64,000 nucleotides of DNA from Hoeflea prorocentri (GCF_027944115.1 NZ_JAPJZI010000001.1:4092001-4156000), one strand, 5' to 3'; positions 35,411 to 45,653 are shown, counted from the first letter of the stretch. Program-made: numbers and translations. Notes: generated by a model not told the origin, from the letters alone.

Positions 35411-37303
35411 ATGACCGGGCATTCCAAAACAGGGCACACATTGTCTTCGAGGCGGGGTTTCCTGCTTTCGGCTGGCGCCGCGGCAGCCAGCCTTGCCGTT
35501 CCGGCGCGGCTGGCATTCGCGAGCAACCCGGCCGGCGAGGGGCTGCACGGCATTTCCGCCTTCGGCGAACTCAAATATGCGCCTGATTTCAGCCATTTCG
35601 ATTATGTGAACCCACAGGCTCCGAAGGGCGGCACGTTTTCCTTCCTGCCTCCCAACTGGTACTACAATCAGAATTATCAGACGTTCAACACGCTCAACAC
35701 GTTCATCCTGCGCGGCGATGCGCCGCCCCGCATGGAGCTGTGTTTCGACCGGCTCATGATTAGGGCGATCGACGAACCCGATGCCCTCTACTGTCATCTC
35801 GCCGAATGGGTGGAGAGCTCGCAAGACCGCAATATCTGGCGTTTCGGTGTCCGTCCCGAAGCGAGGTTCCATGACGGAACACCGGTGCTTGCCGAGGACG
35901 TCGCATTCAGCTTCCTGACGTTGAAAGAGGACGGCCACCCGACGATTTCCTCCACACTGAGGGACCTGACCGACGCCGTTGTGCTCGATGAGCGGACCGT
36001 TGAAATCCGTTTCTCCGGCGAACAGTCGGCCCAATCCATCCTTTCGGCCGCCAACATCCATGTGCTGTCGAGCACTTATTATGAAACGCATGACTTTACG
36101 GCAGGGTCACTCGACATACCGTTGTCATCCGGGCCGTACCGTCCCGGGCGGTTCGAGCCCGGCACGTTCATCAATCTCGACCGTGTCGACGACTACTGGG
36201 CGCGCGACCTTCCAACAGCGCGCGGCCTCGACAATTTCGACACAATCCGCATGGAGTTCTTCGCCGAACGGCAGGCCGGGTTTGAGGCTTTCAAGAAGGG
36301 CGATATTGTTTTCCGCCAGGAGTTCACCTCCAAGACCTGGGAGACGGAATACGGCTTTCCGGCGATCGTCGACGGTCGGGTCATCAAGACGACCTTTCCA
36401 AGCGAAAAACGCCCGATCATGCAGGCCTGGGCCGTCAATCAGCGGCGCGCCAAACTTGCGGACAGGCGGGTACGCGAGGCAGTCAATCTTTGCTTCGACT
36501 TTGAATGGACCAACAACAAGATCTTCTACAACGCCTATACGCGTTCACAGTCACTGTTCCAGCGGTCCGAATTTGTCGCTGACGGGTCACCCGACGAGGC
36601 GGAACGCGCGCTTCTTGATCCGATCCGCGACCAGGTGCCGGAAGAGGTTTTCGGCGACGCGGTGATGCAGCCGGTCTCGGACGGGTCCGGACGCGACAGG
36701 CAGTTGCTGCGGCGCGCCGTTCAGTTGCTTTCGGAGGCCGGCTGGTCACGCGAGGGCACTGCCCTCAAGAAAGATGGTGAGGTCCTCACCCTGGAGATCC
36801 TGATCCGCTCACCGGTGTTTGAACGGCTGCTCTCGGGTTTTGTCGAGAATCTGCGCCGCGTTGGCATTCAGGCCTCCATGCGGCTGGTCGATCCGGCTCA
36901 GTTCCAGTCGCGCCTGGACGAGTTCGACTTCGACATGGTGGGATATGCCATATCCTTCTCGGCAACACCCACGGCTGAGAGCCTGAGCACAGTGTTCGCA
37001 CCGCATCTGGCCAATCGGCCCGGGTCGCAAAACCTGCCGGGTGTCAACGCACCGGTCTACGAGACATTGCTCGATTATGTCGAAGCGGCACAGAGCCGGG
37101 CGGAGCTTGTCACCGCCATGCGGGTTCTCGACCGCGTCAACAGGGCGAGGTTGGACTGGATACCCAACTGGTATTCGGCTAATCACAGAGTTGCCTATTG
37201 GGACATGTTCGGATTCGTTGAACCCAAACCCGACTTTGAATGGCCGGTGGAAAGGCTCTGGTGGCTCGATCAGGAAAAGGCGAAGAAGATTGGCAAGGCC
37301 TGA
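35411..37303 (+). CDS. yejA: peptide-type ABC transporter substrate-binding protein (family 5), second YejA paralogue with Tat signal
   Basis: This 630-residue protein is a paralogue of the preceding one (shared GELKYAPDFSHFDYVNPQAPKGG, FHDGTPVLAEDVAFSF). Its N-terminus is a twin-arginine signal: SSRRGFLLSAGAAAASLAV with Arg14-Arg15, ending near AFAS. It would therefore be exported folded, unlike its Sec-dependent neighbour. The two receptors presumably feed the same permease with different ligands. Confidence 0.93.
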   Translation: MTGHSKTGHTLSSRRGFLLSAGAAAASLAVPARLAFASNPAGEGLHGISAFGELKYAPDFSHFDYVNPQAPKGGTFSFLPPNWYYNQNYQTFNTLNTFILRGDAPPRMELCFDRLMIRAIDEPDALYCHLAEWVESSQDRNIWRFGVRPEARFHDGTPVLAEDVAFSFLTLKEDGHPTISSTLRDLTDAVVLDERTVEIRFSGEQSAQSILSAANIHVLSSTYYETHDFTAGSLDIPLSSGPYRPGRFEPGTFINLDRVDDYWARDLPTARGLDNFDTIRMEFFAERQAGFEAFKKGDIVFRQEFTSKTWETEYGFPAIVDGRVIKTTFPSEKRPIMQAWAVNQRRAKLADRRVREAVNLCFDFEWTNNKIFYNAYTRSQSLFQRSEFVADGSPDEAERALLDPIRDQVPEEVFGDAVMQPVSDGSGRDRQLLRRAVQLLSEAGWSREGTALKKDGEVLTLEILIRSPVFERLLSGFVENLRRVGIQASMRLVDPAQFQSRLDEFDFDMVGYAISFSATPTAESLSTVFAPHLANRPGSQNLPGVNAPVYETLLDYVEAAQSRAELVTAMRVLDRVNRARLDWIPNWYSANHRVAYWDMFGFVEPKPDFEWPVERLWWLDQEKAKKIGKA

Positions 37304-37342
37304 AGGCTCTGAGCACAACAAGAAAACAGGGAACAAACCCTG

Positions 37343-38443
37343 ATGGGCGCCTATATTCTCAGGCGGCTCCTGCTCATGATCCCGACCATCATCGGCATCA
37401 TGGGCATCTCTTTTCTTGTTATCCAGTTTGCGCCCGGCGGCCCGGTCGAACAGGTGATCGCCGAACTGACCGGCCAGGGCAACTCGGCCACCGAACGCAT
37501 TTCCGGCGGCGGTGATTTCCAGAACCAGCCCACCGCGACCGGCGGAGAGGACTTTTCATCAAAGTATCGCGGAGCGCAGGGCCTTGACCCTGAGTTCATC
37601 GCCAAACTTGAAAAGCAGTTCGGCTTCGACAAGCCGCCGCTGGAACGGTTTGCCCAGATGATGTGGAACTTCATCCGTTTCGATTTCGGAGAAAGCTATT
37701 TCCGGGATGTCACGGTGATAGACCTGATCATCGAGAAGATGCCCGTCTCGATCTCGCTCGGCATCTGGATCCTGTTGATTTCATACATTATTTCCATACC
37801 GCTCGGAATACGCAAGGCAGTGAGCGACGGTTCGCGCTTCGACATCTGGACGTCCGGGGTCATCATCATTGCCTATGCGGTGCCGGGCTTCCTGTTCGGC
37901 ATCATGCTGATCGTCGTCTTTGCAGGCGGATCGTTTTTCGACTGGTTCCCGCTACGGGGGCTGGTGTCTGAGAATTTCGCCGAGCTGAGCTGGTGGGAAA
38001 AGATCATCGACTACTTCTGGCACCTGACCCTGCCGCTGATCTCGCTGTCGCTGGCCGCATTCGCAACGACGACCCTTTTGACCAAGAATTCCTTCATCGA
38101 CGAGATCCGCAAACAGTATGTCATGACGGCGCGGGCCAAGGGCCTGACCGAGCGGCAGGTGCTGTACCGCCATGTCTTCCGCAATGCCATGCTGATCATC
38201 ATTGCCGGTTTTCCGGCTGCGTTCATCACGGCATTCTTTTCCGGCTCGCTGCTGATCGAGACGATTTTCTCGCTGGACGGTCTTGGACGGCTGGGTTTTG
38301 AATCGGTCGTCAAGCGCGACTATCCGGTTGTCTTCGGCACATTGTTCATCTTTTCGCTGATGGGTCTCGTCGTCGGTCTGATTTCCGATCTCATCTATAC
38401 CTGGGTCGATCCACGCATCGATTTCGAGCGGCGGGACGTCTAG
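37343..38443 (+). CDS. yejB: ABC transporter permease, YejB type
   Basis: This 366-residue inner-membrane permease starts MGAYILRRLLLMIPTIIGIM, which is typical of the DppB/YejB group. A long periplasmic loop (about 30-110) is a YejB feature. The cytoplasmic EAA loop that docks the ATPase reads DEIRKQYVMTARAKGLTERQVLYRHVFRNA. The gene lies 39 bases after the second binding protein and one base before yejE. Confidence 0.95.
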   Translation: MGAYILRRLLLMIPTIIGIMGISFLVIQFAPGGPVEQVIAELTGQGNSATERISGGGDFQNQPTATGGEDFSSKYRGAQGLDPEFIAKLEKQFGFDKPPLERFAQMMWNFIRFDFGESYFRDVTVIDLIIEKMPVSISLGIWILLISYIISIPLGIRKAVSDGSRFDIWTSGVIIIAYAVPGFLFGIMLIVVFAGGSFFDWFPLRGLVSENFAELSWWEKIIDYFWHLTLPLISLSLAAFATTTLLTKNSFIDEIRKQYVMTARAKGLTERQVLYRHVFRNAMLIIIAGFPAAFITAFFSGSLLIETIFSLDGLGRLGFESVVKRDYPVVFGTLFIFSLMGLVVGLISDLIYTWVDPRIDFERRDV

Positions 38444-38444
38444 G

Positions 38445-39587
38445 ATGGACCAGGCGGTCAAACCCTCTGACGTAACCAGCGGCCCGCCCACCGGGTTCTT
38501 TTCGCCGACCGCGAAACGGCGCTGGCGCAACTTCAAGGCCAACAGGCGCGGTTACTGGTCCTTCTGGATATTCCTGATCATTTTCGGGCTCAGCCTTTGT
38601 GCCGAGCTCATCGCCAACGACAAGCCGATCCTTGCCTCCTACAACGGCGAACTGCTGGTTCCGGTCGTGGTTGACTATCCGGAGGAGAAATTCGGCGGGT
38701 TCCTTGCCCGCACCGATTACCGGGATCCGTTCATCCGCGACGAGATCGAGGCCAATGGCTGGATGTTGTGGCCGCCGATCCGTTATTCCTACCGCACAGC
38801 CAATTCCTATATTCCGAGCTCGGCACCGACGGCGCCCTTCTGGACCATGAGCAAGGAAGAACGCTGTTCGGCCTATCCGCTCGGCACCGAGGATCCCGAC
38901 TGCATCACCGGTAATATGAACTGGCTCGGTACGGACGATCAGGCGCGCGACGTGATGGCGCGCATGATCTACGGCTTTCGCATTTCCGTTCTGTTCGGGC
39001 TGGTGCTGACGGCGCTTTCCGCCATTGTCGGCGTGTCGATGGGAGCCGTACAGGGCTATTTCGGCGGTTGGACCGATCTCCTGCTGCAGCGGTTTATCGA
39101 GATCTGGTCGTCAATGCCGGTGCTTTACATCCTGCTTATCATCGCCGCGATCCTGCCGCCCGGCTTCTGGATACTGCTCGCAATCATGCTGCTCTTTTCA
39201 TGGGTCGCTTTTGTCGGGGTCGTGCGCGCCGAGTTCCTGCGGGCGCGCAATTTCGAATATGTCAACGCGGCGCGGGCGCTGGGCGTCGGTAACACCACGA
39301 TCATTTTCCGCCATCTGCTGCCCAATGCGATGGTCGCCACGCTGACATTTCTTCCGTTCATCCTGTCCGGCTCGATCACGACGCTGACATCGCTCGACTT
39401 CCTCGGCTTCGGGCTACCGCCGGGTTCGCCTTCTCTGGGTGAACTTATTGCCCAGGGCAAACGGAATCTGCAGGCGCCCTGGCTGGGCCTGACGGCCTTT
39501 TTCTCCATTTCGATCATGCTGTCGCTGCTGATTTTCATCGGTGAAGCAACGCGCGACGCCTTCGACCCAAGAAAGACATTCGAATGA
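38445..39587 (+). CDS. yejE: ABC transporter permease, YejE type
   Basis: This 380-residue permease partner has an N-terminal helix (FWIFLIIFGLSLCAELI) and a large periplasmic segment with NWLGTDDQARDVMARMIYGFRISVLFGL. The EAA-type loop is ARNFEYVNAARALGVGNTTIIFRHLLPNA. Its stop overlaps the ATPase start (ATGA at 39584). Confidence 0.95.
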   Translation: MDQAVKPSDVTSGPPTGFFSPTAKRRWRNFKANRRGYWSFWIFLIIFGLSLCAELIANDKPILASYNGELLVPVVVDYPEEKFGGFLARTDYRDPFIRDEIEANGWMLWPPIRYSYRTANSYIPSSAPTAPFWTMSKEERCSAYPLGTEDPDCITGNMNWLGTDDQARDVMARMIYGFRISVLFGLVLTALSAIVGVSMGAVQGYFGGWTDLLLQRFIEIWSSMPVLYILLIIAAILPPGFWILLAIMLLFSWVAFVGVVRAEFLRARNFEYVNAARALGVGNTTIIFRHLLPNAMVATLTFLPFILSGSITTLTSLDFLGFGLPPGSPSLGELIAQGKRNLQAPWLGLTAFFSISIMLSLLIFIGEATRDAFDPRKTFE

Positions 39588-41212
39588 GCGAGCCGCTGGT
39601 TTCCATACGCGACCTCTCGGTCGTCTTCCGCCAGGGCCGTGAAGAGACGCTGGCCGTCGATCGCGTGTCGCTCGATATCAACCGCGGCGAGACGGTGGCG
39701 CTTGTCGGTGAATCAGGTTCGGGCAAATCGGTCACGGCGCTCTCGGTTCTGAAGCTCCTGCCCTACCCGGCGGCAAGTCATCCCTCGGGTTCCATAGTCT
39801 TCAAGGGGGCGGACCTGCTGGATGCCGACGAGGCGGACCTGCGGGAGGTGCGCGGCAACGACGTGACGATGATCTTCCAGGAGCCGATGACCTCGCTCAA
39901 TCCGCTGCATACGGTCGAGCGACAGATCGGGGAGATCCTCGACCTGCACCAGGGGCTGTTCGACGATGCAGCGCGCAAGAAGACACTGGAGCTTCTGAAC
40001 CAGGTCGGGATTCGTGAGGCCGAGAAGCGGCTTTCATCCTATCCGCATGAGCTGTCGGGCGGCCAGCGTCAGCGGGTCATGATCGCCATGGCGCTTGCCA
40101 ACCGGCCCGAACTGCTGATTGCCGATGAGCCGACGACAGCGCTCGATGTGACCGTTCAGGCGCAAATCCTCGAATTGCTTGGCGAGCTCAAGCGCAAACA
40201 CCGCATGTCGATGCTGTTCATTACCCATGATCTCGGCGTGGTGCGCAAGATCGCCGACCGGGTCTGCGTCATGACACAGGGCAGGATCGTCGAGGCTGGC
40301 CCCACGGAAGAGATATTCGAGAACCCGCAGCACGATTATACCAAACACCTGCTGGCCGCCGAGCCAAGCGGCAACCCGCCGAAATCCGACGACAGCGCGC
40401 CAATTGTCATGGAAGGCAAGCAGGTGAAGGTGTGGTTTCCGATCAAGAAGGGATTCCTGCGCCGCACGGCAGATTATGTGAAGGCCGTGGACGGCATCGA
40501 TCTGACGCTGCGCGAGGGCCAGACGCTCGGCATTGTGGGCGAATCCGGTTCCGGAAAGACGACACTCGGCCTGGCGCTGACGCGGCTGATCTCGTCCCAA
40601 GGCAAGATTGCTTTCGTCGGCAAGAACATCGAGGACTACTCGTTCTCGGCGATGAAGCCGCTGCGCAACCAGATACAGGTGGTGTTCCAGGACCCGTTCG
40701 GATCTCTGTCGCCGCGCATGTCGATTGCCGAAATCGTCTCGGAGGGCCTGAGCATCCATGAACCGGGGCTCAGTCGCAGCGAACGGGACACAAAGGTCGC
40801 AAAAGCGCTGGAGGAAGTCGGACTCGATCCGTCGACGCGATGGCGATATCCGCACGAGTTTTCAGGCGGTCAGCGTCAGCGCATCGCCATAGCCAGGGCC
40901 ATGGTGCTCAACCCGCGTTTTGTCATGCTGGACGAGCCGACCTCGGCGCTCGACATGAGCGTTCAGGCCCAGGTGGTCGATCTCCTGCGCAAGCTGCAGC
41001 GCGATCACAACCTTGCCTATCTGTTCATCAGTCACGATCTGAAGGTGGTGCGCGCGCTAGCCAATGACGTGATCGTCATGCGGTTCGGCAAGGTGGTTGA
41101 ACAGGGACCCGCCGAGCAGATTTTCGATGCGCCGCAAACCGATTACACCAAGGCCCTGATGGCCGCCGCCTTCGATCTGGTCGCAACATCCGGCGACGTG
41201 GTTGGCGACTAA
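39584..41212 (+). CDS. yejF: ABC transporter ATP-binding protein with two nucleotide-binding domains, YejF type
   Basis: This 542-residue ATPase drives the Yej importer. Domain 1 has Walker A at residues 42-49 (GESGSGKS), signature LSGGQRQRV and Walker B LLIADEPTTALD. Domain 2 repeats these near 319-326 (GESGSGKT), FSGGQRQRI and FVMLDEPTSALD. All ATPase motifs are intact. It is the last gene of the operon. No clear terminator is visible in the next 266 bases, which hold an inverted repeat near the following gene. Confidence 0.96.
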   Translation: MSEPLVSIRDLSVVFRQGREETLAVDRVSLDINRGETVALVGESGSGKSVTALSVLKLLPYPAASHPSGSIVFKGADLLDADEADLREVRGNDVTMIFQEPMTSLNPLHTVERQIGEILDLHQGLFDDAARKKTLELLNQVGIREAEKRLSSYPHELSGGQRQRVMIAMALANRPELLIADEPTTALDVTVQAQILELLGELKRKHRMSMLFITHDLGVVRKIADRVCVMTQGRIVEAGPTEEIFENPQHDYTKHLLAAEPSGNPPKSDDSAPIVMEGKQVKVWFPIKKGFLRRTADYVKAVDGIDLTLREGQTLGIVGESGSGKTTLGLALTRLISSQGKIAFVGKNIEDYSFSAMKPLRNQIQVVFQDPFGSLSPRMSIAEIVSEGLSIHEPGLSRSERDTKVAKALEEVGLDPSTRWRYPHEFSGGQRQRIAIARAMVLNPRFVMLDEPTSALDMSVQAQVVDLLRKLQRDHNLAYLFISHDLKVVRALANDVIVMRFGKVVEQGPAEQIFDAPQTDYTKALMAAAFDLVATSGDVVGD

Positions 41213-41435
41213 GGTCAACGCTATCCGGCAATGAAATATGTGTTGGCAGCGCTCGGGGCTGACGGGATTGGCCCCCATGCGCCCGCACGCACGCGATAAA
41301 ACTACGGCATTGCGATTATAGACGGCATCGGAAGCTTTAACCGGTCAGGCATTTGAAATCTGACCACCCGCGACCCACATGGCTGTCTGGGGCGGATTTG
41401 TTGTAGACATCGGTTCCGTAGCGGATGCATGGCGG

Positions 41436-41454
41436 TTGGCGTTCCGGACGCCAA
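41436..41454. promoter_or_regulatory. inverted repeat upstream of the cyclase gene
   Basis: TTGGCGT-TCCGG-ACGCCAA is a perfect 7+5+7 inverted repeat ending 24 bases before the cyclase ATG. No U-run follows, so it looks like a protein-binding site or a leader hairpin rather than a terminator for yejF. Confidence 0.4.
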
Positions 41455-41478
41455 AGCCCGATATGATAGGCTTTTTAA

Positions 41479-43173
41479 ATGACGAACCAACCTTCCCGCA
41501 GACTTGCCGCCATCATGGCTGCCGATATTGTCGGTTATTCCAAGATGATGGCGGAGGATGAGGACCGGACGCTGGCCAAGCTCAGATCGTTCAGGACCGA
41601 TCTCCTGGAACGGGCGGTTTCAGACAATGCCGGTACGATCATCAAGAATATGGGTGACGGATGGCTTACGGAATTCAACTCCATCGTGGGCGCAGTTAAT
41701 TGCGCTACCGAAATTCAGAAACGCCTGAGCGAAGCGGACGACCTTGAAATACGGATCGGCATCCATGTCGGCGATATCATTCACGAGGACGACGATATCT
41801 TCGGCGACGGCGTGAACATTGCTTCGCGCCTGCAGCAACTGGCGGCACCCGGCGCCGTTCTGGTGTCCGGCGACGTCCACAAGATGATTGACCGCAAGAC
41901 GGAGACCGAGTTTGAAGATCTCGGTGTCCAGAAACTGAAAAACATAACGGTCGAAACGGCTGTATATGGCTGGGCGCCATCCGTGACGACGGACAAGCCT
42001 CTTTTGACATCGGAGCCAGTCGCCAAGCTCTCGCAGGGACTTCCGACAGTCTTTGTCGAGGAGTTGCGCGCATCCGGCAATCGCGAGGACGCATCCGACC
42101 TTGCCGAGGAAATCCGCTACGAACTCTTACTGCTTTTGTCCAAGCGCACCGGAATCAAGGTCGTCTCGGAAAGGGGCGAGCAAAATCCGCCGAAATACGT
42201 CCTCGGCGGGCGATGCCGCGTATCCGGGGAACGGTCGCGTGTCGACATGACGCTTGAGACCGGAGGCGGAGAAACAATCTGGACGGAGCGGTTCGAAAGC
42301 GACGCCGAGACTCAGGACGAATTCGCCGAAACCGTCGCACAGCATGTGTCCGTTGCATTCCGTGCCCACACAACAACGCTGGACGGCGCCGATATCGCGA
42401 TGCGGCCGGACGCTGAACTGTCGACTGAGGAACTGCTTTCCAAGGCCGCCTTCCACAATCTGCGCTGGACACGTGAGGGCATTGAAATCGGGCAGGCATC
42501 CCTGGAGGCGGCAATCGCCAAATCGCCGGACAACGCCACCGCCCATTCCATGCTGGCAATATCGCATGCGAGCCCGCTGTTTATCGGTCACGGGCGGATC
42601 GTCGATATCGATCGCGACCGGGCACTCGAGCTGGCAGACAGGGGCGTCAGCCTGTCACGAAATTCCGATGTCGTTTTCTTCTGCCGCGCAAGCTGCCGTT
42701 TGTGGTTCAAAAAAGACTATCAGGGCGCCTTGTCCGATATTGACCGCGCCCTCAAAGTCAATCCGGGTTTTCAAGAGGCGCTGGTCGTTCGCGGACTGGT
42801 CGAAACGTTTTCCGGAGAGCCGGAGAAAGGCATCGCCCGGCTGATCGACAGTCTGGACATGTTGTCGCGGGGCACGCTCAATCCGGTCATACTCTTTGCC
42901 ATCACCATAGGACAGATTCTGGCCGGAAACGACGATGCCGCCCTGACCTACGGGCGCGAGGCCTATGACAGCGCGCCATCGATCCCAAATTGCGGCGTCG
43001 CCTATGCTGTGGCCGCCGCCGGCAATCCGGAGTTGACCGGTACAGATGAGTTTGCTGCGATGATTGATCGCCTTGGCCTCGATCTTTCCATCGTCCACAA
43101 TTATCCGCTCAAAAACCAGGCGGATATCGACCTTCTGACCGACCGGCTGAGAACCGCAGGCGTTCCGGGGTGA
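41479..43173 (+). CDS. class III adenylate cyclase with C-terminal repeat region
   Basis: This 564-residue protein has its cyclase domain at residues 8-165. The metal aspartates are Asp16 and Asp60, the adenine-selecting pair is Lys56 and Asp106, and the transition-state residues are Asn113 and Arg117, so it should make cAMP. The middle part (about 185-300) resembles the TolB/FlgO-like segment seen in this fusion type (GGRCRVSGERSRVDMTLE, WTERF). The rest is TPR-like helices. No membrane segment is present. Rhizobial genomes carry many such cyclases; the sensed signal is unknown. Confidence 0.9.
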   Translation: MTNQPSRRLAAIMAADIVGYSKMMAEDEDRTLAKLRSFRTDLLERAVSDNAGTIIKNMGDGWLTEFNSIVGAVNCATEIQKRLSEADDLEIRIGIHVGDIIHEDDDIFGDGVNIASRLQQLAAPGAVLVSGDVHKMIDRKTETEFEDLGVQKLKNITVETAVYGWAPSVTTDKPLLTSEPVAKLSQGLPTVFVEELRASGNREDASDLAEEIRYELLLLLSKRTGIKVVSERGEQNPPKYVLGGRCRVSGERSRVDMTLETGGGETIWTERFESDAETQDEFAETVAQHVSVAFRAHTTTLDGADIAMRPDAELSTEELLSKAAFHNLRWTREGIEIGQASLEAAIAKSPDNATAHSMLAISHASPLFIGHGRIVDIDRDRALELADRGVSLSRNSDVVFFCRASCRLWFKKDYQGALSDIDRALKVNPGFQEALVVRGLVETFSGEPEKGIARLIDSLDMLSRGTLNPVILFAITIGQILAGNDDAALTYGREAYDSAPSIPNCGVAYAVAAAGNPELTGTDEFAAMIDRLGLDLSIVHNYPLKNQADIDLLTDRLRTAGVPG

Positions 43174-43271
43174 TCCCCCGGCGGGACAGGCACGCCGCAG
43201 CGCCGGTCAAAAATCATTGACAGCCAGGGCAATTGCAACTCTAGATTCCCCCTATTGCAACATTCTCGCGG

Positions 43272-45653
43272 GTGAGTGCCCTGACGCTGTCGATCAGACG
43301 TTACGCCAAAACAGTCTTGTCCATCATCCTGCTCAGTCTTGTGGCTACGGGGCCAGGATCGGGATTTGACGACGAGGGAGACGGCGAAGCGAGGGGCAAT
43401 GCAATGGCATCGGCCCCACAATGGTCTACGGTCCAGCCGACCATCGAAAAGCGCTGTATCGTGTGTCACGGGTGTTACGATGCGCCGTGCCAGCTCAAAC
43501 TCTCGTCACCCGACGGCTTATTGCGAGGCGGCAGCAAGGATCGGGTCTACGATTCCTCGCGCCTGAAGGATGCGCCCCTTTCGCGCCTCGGCATTGACGC
43601 CCGGACCGTGGAGGAATGGCGCAAACTCGGGTTCTTTTCCGTAACCCAGGACGCCGGAACACCGGCGCACTCATCGACGCTGATGCGGCTGCTCGAACTG
43701 GCGCACACCAATCCGTTGCCTCAAAACGCCCCTTTGCCGGACGATATCGGCCTGGACGTTCATCGCAAGCTGTCCTGCCCTGCACCCGATGAAATCGACG
43801 CATATGTTGCAGACCATCCCCATGGCGGCATGCCCTATGGGACGGCGGCCCTTTCCGACGAGGAATTTCATCTTCTGTCCAGTTGGGCGCGAGCCGGGGC
43901 TCCGCTGTCCGGGCACGTGGATCCAATTCCGCCCGAGATAACGGCGAACACAGACGCCATCGAGACATTTCTGAACGGCCCGGATTTACGCGACAGGCTT
44001 GTTGCCCGCTATCTCTACGAGCATCTGTTTCTTGCCCATTTGCATATCGAAGGCGACAGCCCGCACCGCTTCTTCCGTCTGGTGCGCTCAAAGAGCCCGC
44101 CGGGCACGCCGGTCAACGAGATCGCAACGAGACGGCCGTTCGACGATCCTGGAAGTGCACCGTTCTACTATCGCGTCACCCCGGTCGACGGGACTATTTT
44201 GCACAAGGAACATATGGTCTATGAAATCGGCCCGGAACGGCTGGACCGCTACAGGGCCCTGTTCTTCAGCGATGAATGGCCACTGGATACACTGCCGGAC
44301 TATTCGGCTGCTGCCGGCGGCAATCCGTTCACGACCTTTGCGGCAATCCCGGCGCGCAGCCGCTACACGTTCCTGCTCGACGATGCGCTTTACTTCGTGC
44401 GCAGTTTCATCCGCGGCCCGGTCTGTTACGGTCAGGTTGCGGTCGATGTCATCGAGGACCGGTTCTGGGTGTCCTTCCTCGAGCCTGAGGCCGACATTTC
44501 TGTCACCGATCCGACATATCTTTCCGCTGCCGCACCGCTTCTGGAACTTCCCGTGGCGTCCGAGGGAGGAAATCTGAGAGCGCGGGCCTCAAGCTTTCTT
44601 TCGGAGGGCGCCATCAAGTATCAGCGGTTTCGCGACCAGCGCTACCAGGCCAAGTGGTCCAGCGACGGCGGTCCATCCTACGATGACGTGTGGGATGGCG
44701 ACGGTTCCAACCCCGATGCAGCCTTGACCGTTTTCAGGAATTTCGACAATGCATCCGTCATCACGGGCTTCGCCGGGGATGTGCCGGAAACGGCCTGGGT
44801 TATCGATTTTCCGCTGTTTGAGCGCATCTATTATGATCTTGTGGCGGGTTTCGATGTCTACGGCAATGTCGAACATCAACTGACGACAAGGCTCTATATG
44901 GACAGTCTGCGGCGTGAGGGCGAAACGATTTTCCTGTCTTTCCTGCCAGCGGATATGCGCCGCCAGTTGCACAAGCAGTGGTATCGCGGCCCGCTTGCGC
45001 GCATCGTCGACTGGCTGAAGGAACAGCCGGTCGACAACAGAGCCGCGACCGGCATCACCTACCGCACCGACAGTCCCAAATCCGAATTCCTGCTGACTTT
45101 GCTTGAGCGCGGCGGCGGGCTTTGGCCTGTCAGCGATCCAATCAACCGGTGCGATCGGGCCCGGTGTAGTGATCAAGGTTCATCCGCCGCACAACTGGAG
45201 GCCATTGCAAGCCGCAACGGCGCGTGGGTGAAGTTCCTTCCCGACATCGCCATCCTCGCCGTGGAAGGAGACACAGGGCCGCCGGAACTCTTCACCCTCG
45301 CCCACGACAAGGCGCACAGCAATGTGGCGTTCCTGTTTCGGGAAGAAAACCGGCGCGAGCCAGAAGAAGACAGACTGACCATCGTACCGGGTCAGTTTGC
45401 CAGCTATCCGAACCTCTTCTTCCGGGTTTCAAGGCAATCCCTGTCGGACTTCGTGAATGAACTCACCTCGGTTCGCAGCCAGGAGGATTTCATGTCGGTC
45501 GTCGCCAGCTATGGCGTAAGGCGCAGCAGCGAGTTGTTCTGGCAGACTTATGATGCGGTGCAGGCGTCAAACGACACGCAGGACCCGCTGCAATCGGGGC
45601 TGCTCGATCTCAACCGCTATCAAGATCCGAAATCCGATGACACTCCTCAGTGA
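43272..45653 (+). CDS. cti: fatty acid cis/trans isomerase
   Basis: This 793-residue periplasmic enzyme, known from Pseudomonas and Vibrio, changes cis to trans double bonds in membrane phospholipid acyl chains under solvent or heat stress. A signal peptide (about residues 10-30, TVLSIILLSLVATGPGSG) is followed by a cytochrome c-type haem site CIVCH (Cys62, Cys65, His66) set in the Cti context PTIEKRCIVCHGCYDAPCQLKL. The start is taken at GTG 43272 because the signal peptide needs it, although its ribosome site is poor. ATG 43404 has a better site but would remove the signal. It lies 98 bases after the cyclase gene on the same strand. Confidence 0.88.
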   Translation: MSALTLSIRRYAKTVLSIILLSLVATGPGSGFDDEGDGEARGNAMASAPQWSTVQPTIEKRCIVCHGCYDAPCQLKLSSPDGLLRGGSKDRVYDSSRLKDAPLSRLGIDARTVEEWRKLGFFSVTQDAGTPAHSSTLMRLLELAHTNPLPQNAPLPDDIGLDVHRKLSCPAPDEIDAYVADHPHGGMPYGTAALSDEEFHLLSSWARAGAPLSGHVDPIPPEITANTDAIETFLNGPDLRDRLVARYLYEHLFLAHLHIEGDSPHRFFRLVRSKSPPGTPVNEIATRRPFDDPGSAPFYYRVTPVDGTILHKEHMVYEIGPERLDRYRALFFSDEWPLDTLPDYSAAAGGNPFTTFAAIPARSRYTFLLDDALYFVRSFIRGPVCYGQVAVDVIEDRFWVSFLEPEADISVTDPTYLSAAAPLLELPVASEGGNLRARASSFLSEGAIKYQRFRDQRYQAKWSSDGGPSYDDVWDGDGSNPDAALTVFRNFDNASVITGFAGDVPETAWVIDFPLFERIYYDLVAGFDVYGNVEHQLTTRLYMDSLRREGETIFLSFLPADMRRQLHKQWYRGPLARIVDWLKEQPVDNRAATGITYRTDSPKSEFLLTLLERGGGLWPVSDPINRCDRARCSDQGSSAAQLEAIASRNGAWVKFLPDIAILAVEGDTGPPELFTLAHDKAHSNVAFLFREENRREPEEDRLTIVPGQFASYPNLFFRVSRQSLSDFVNELTSVRSQEDFMSVVASYGVRRSSELFWQTYDAVQASNDTQDPLQSGLLDLNRYQDPKSDDTPQ

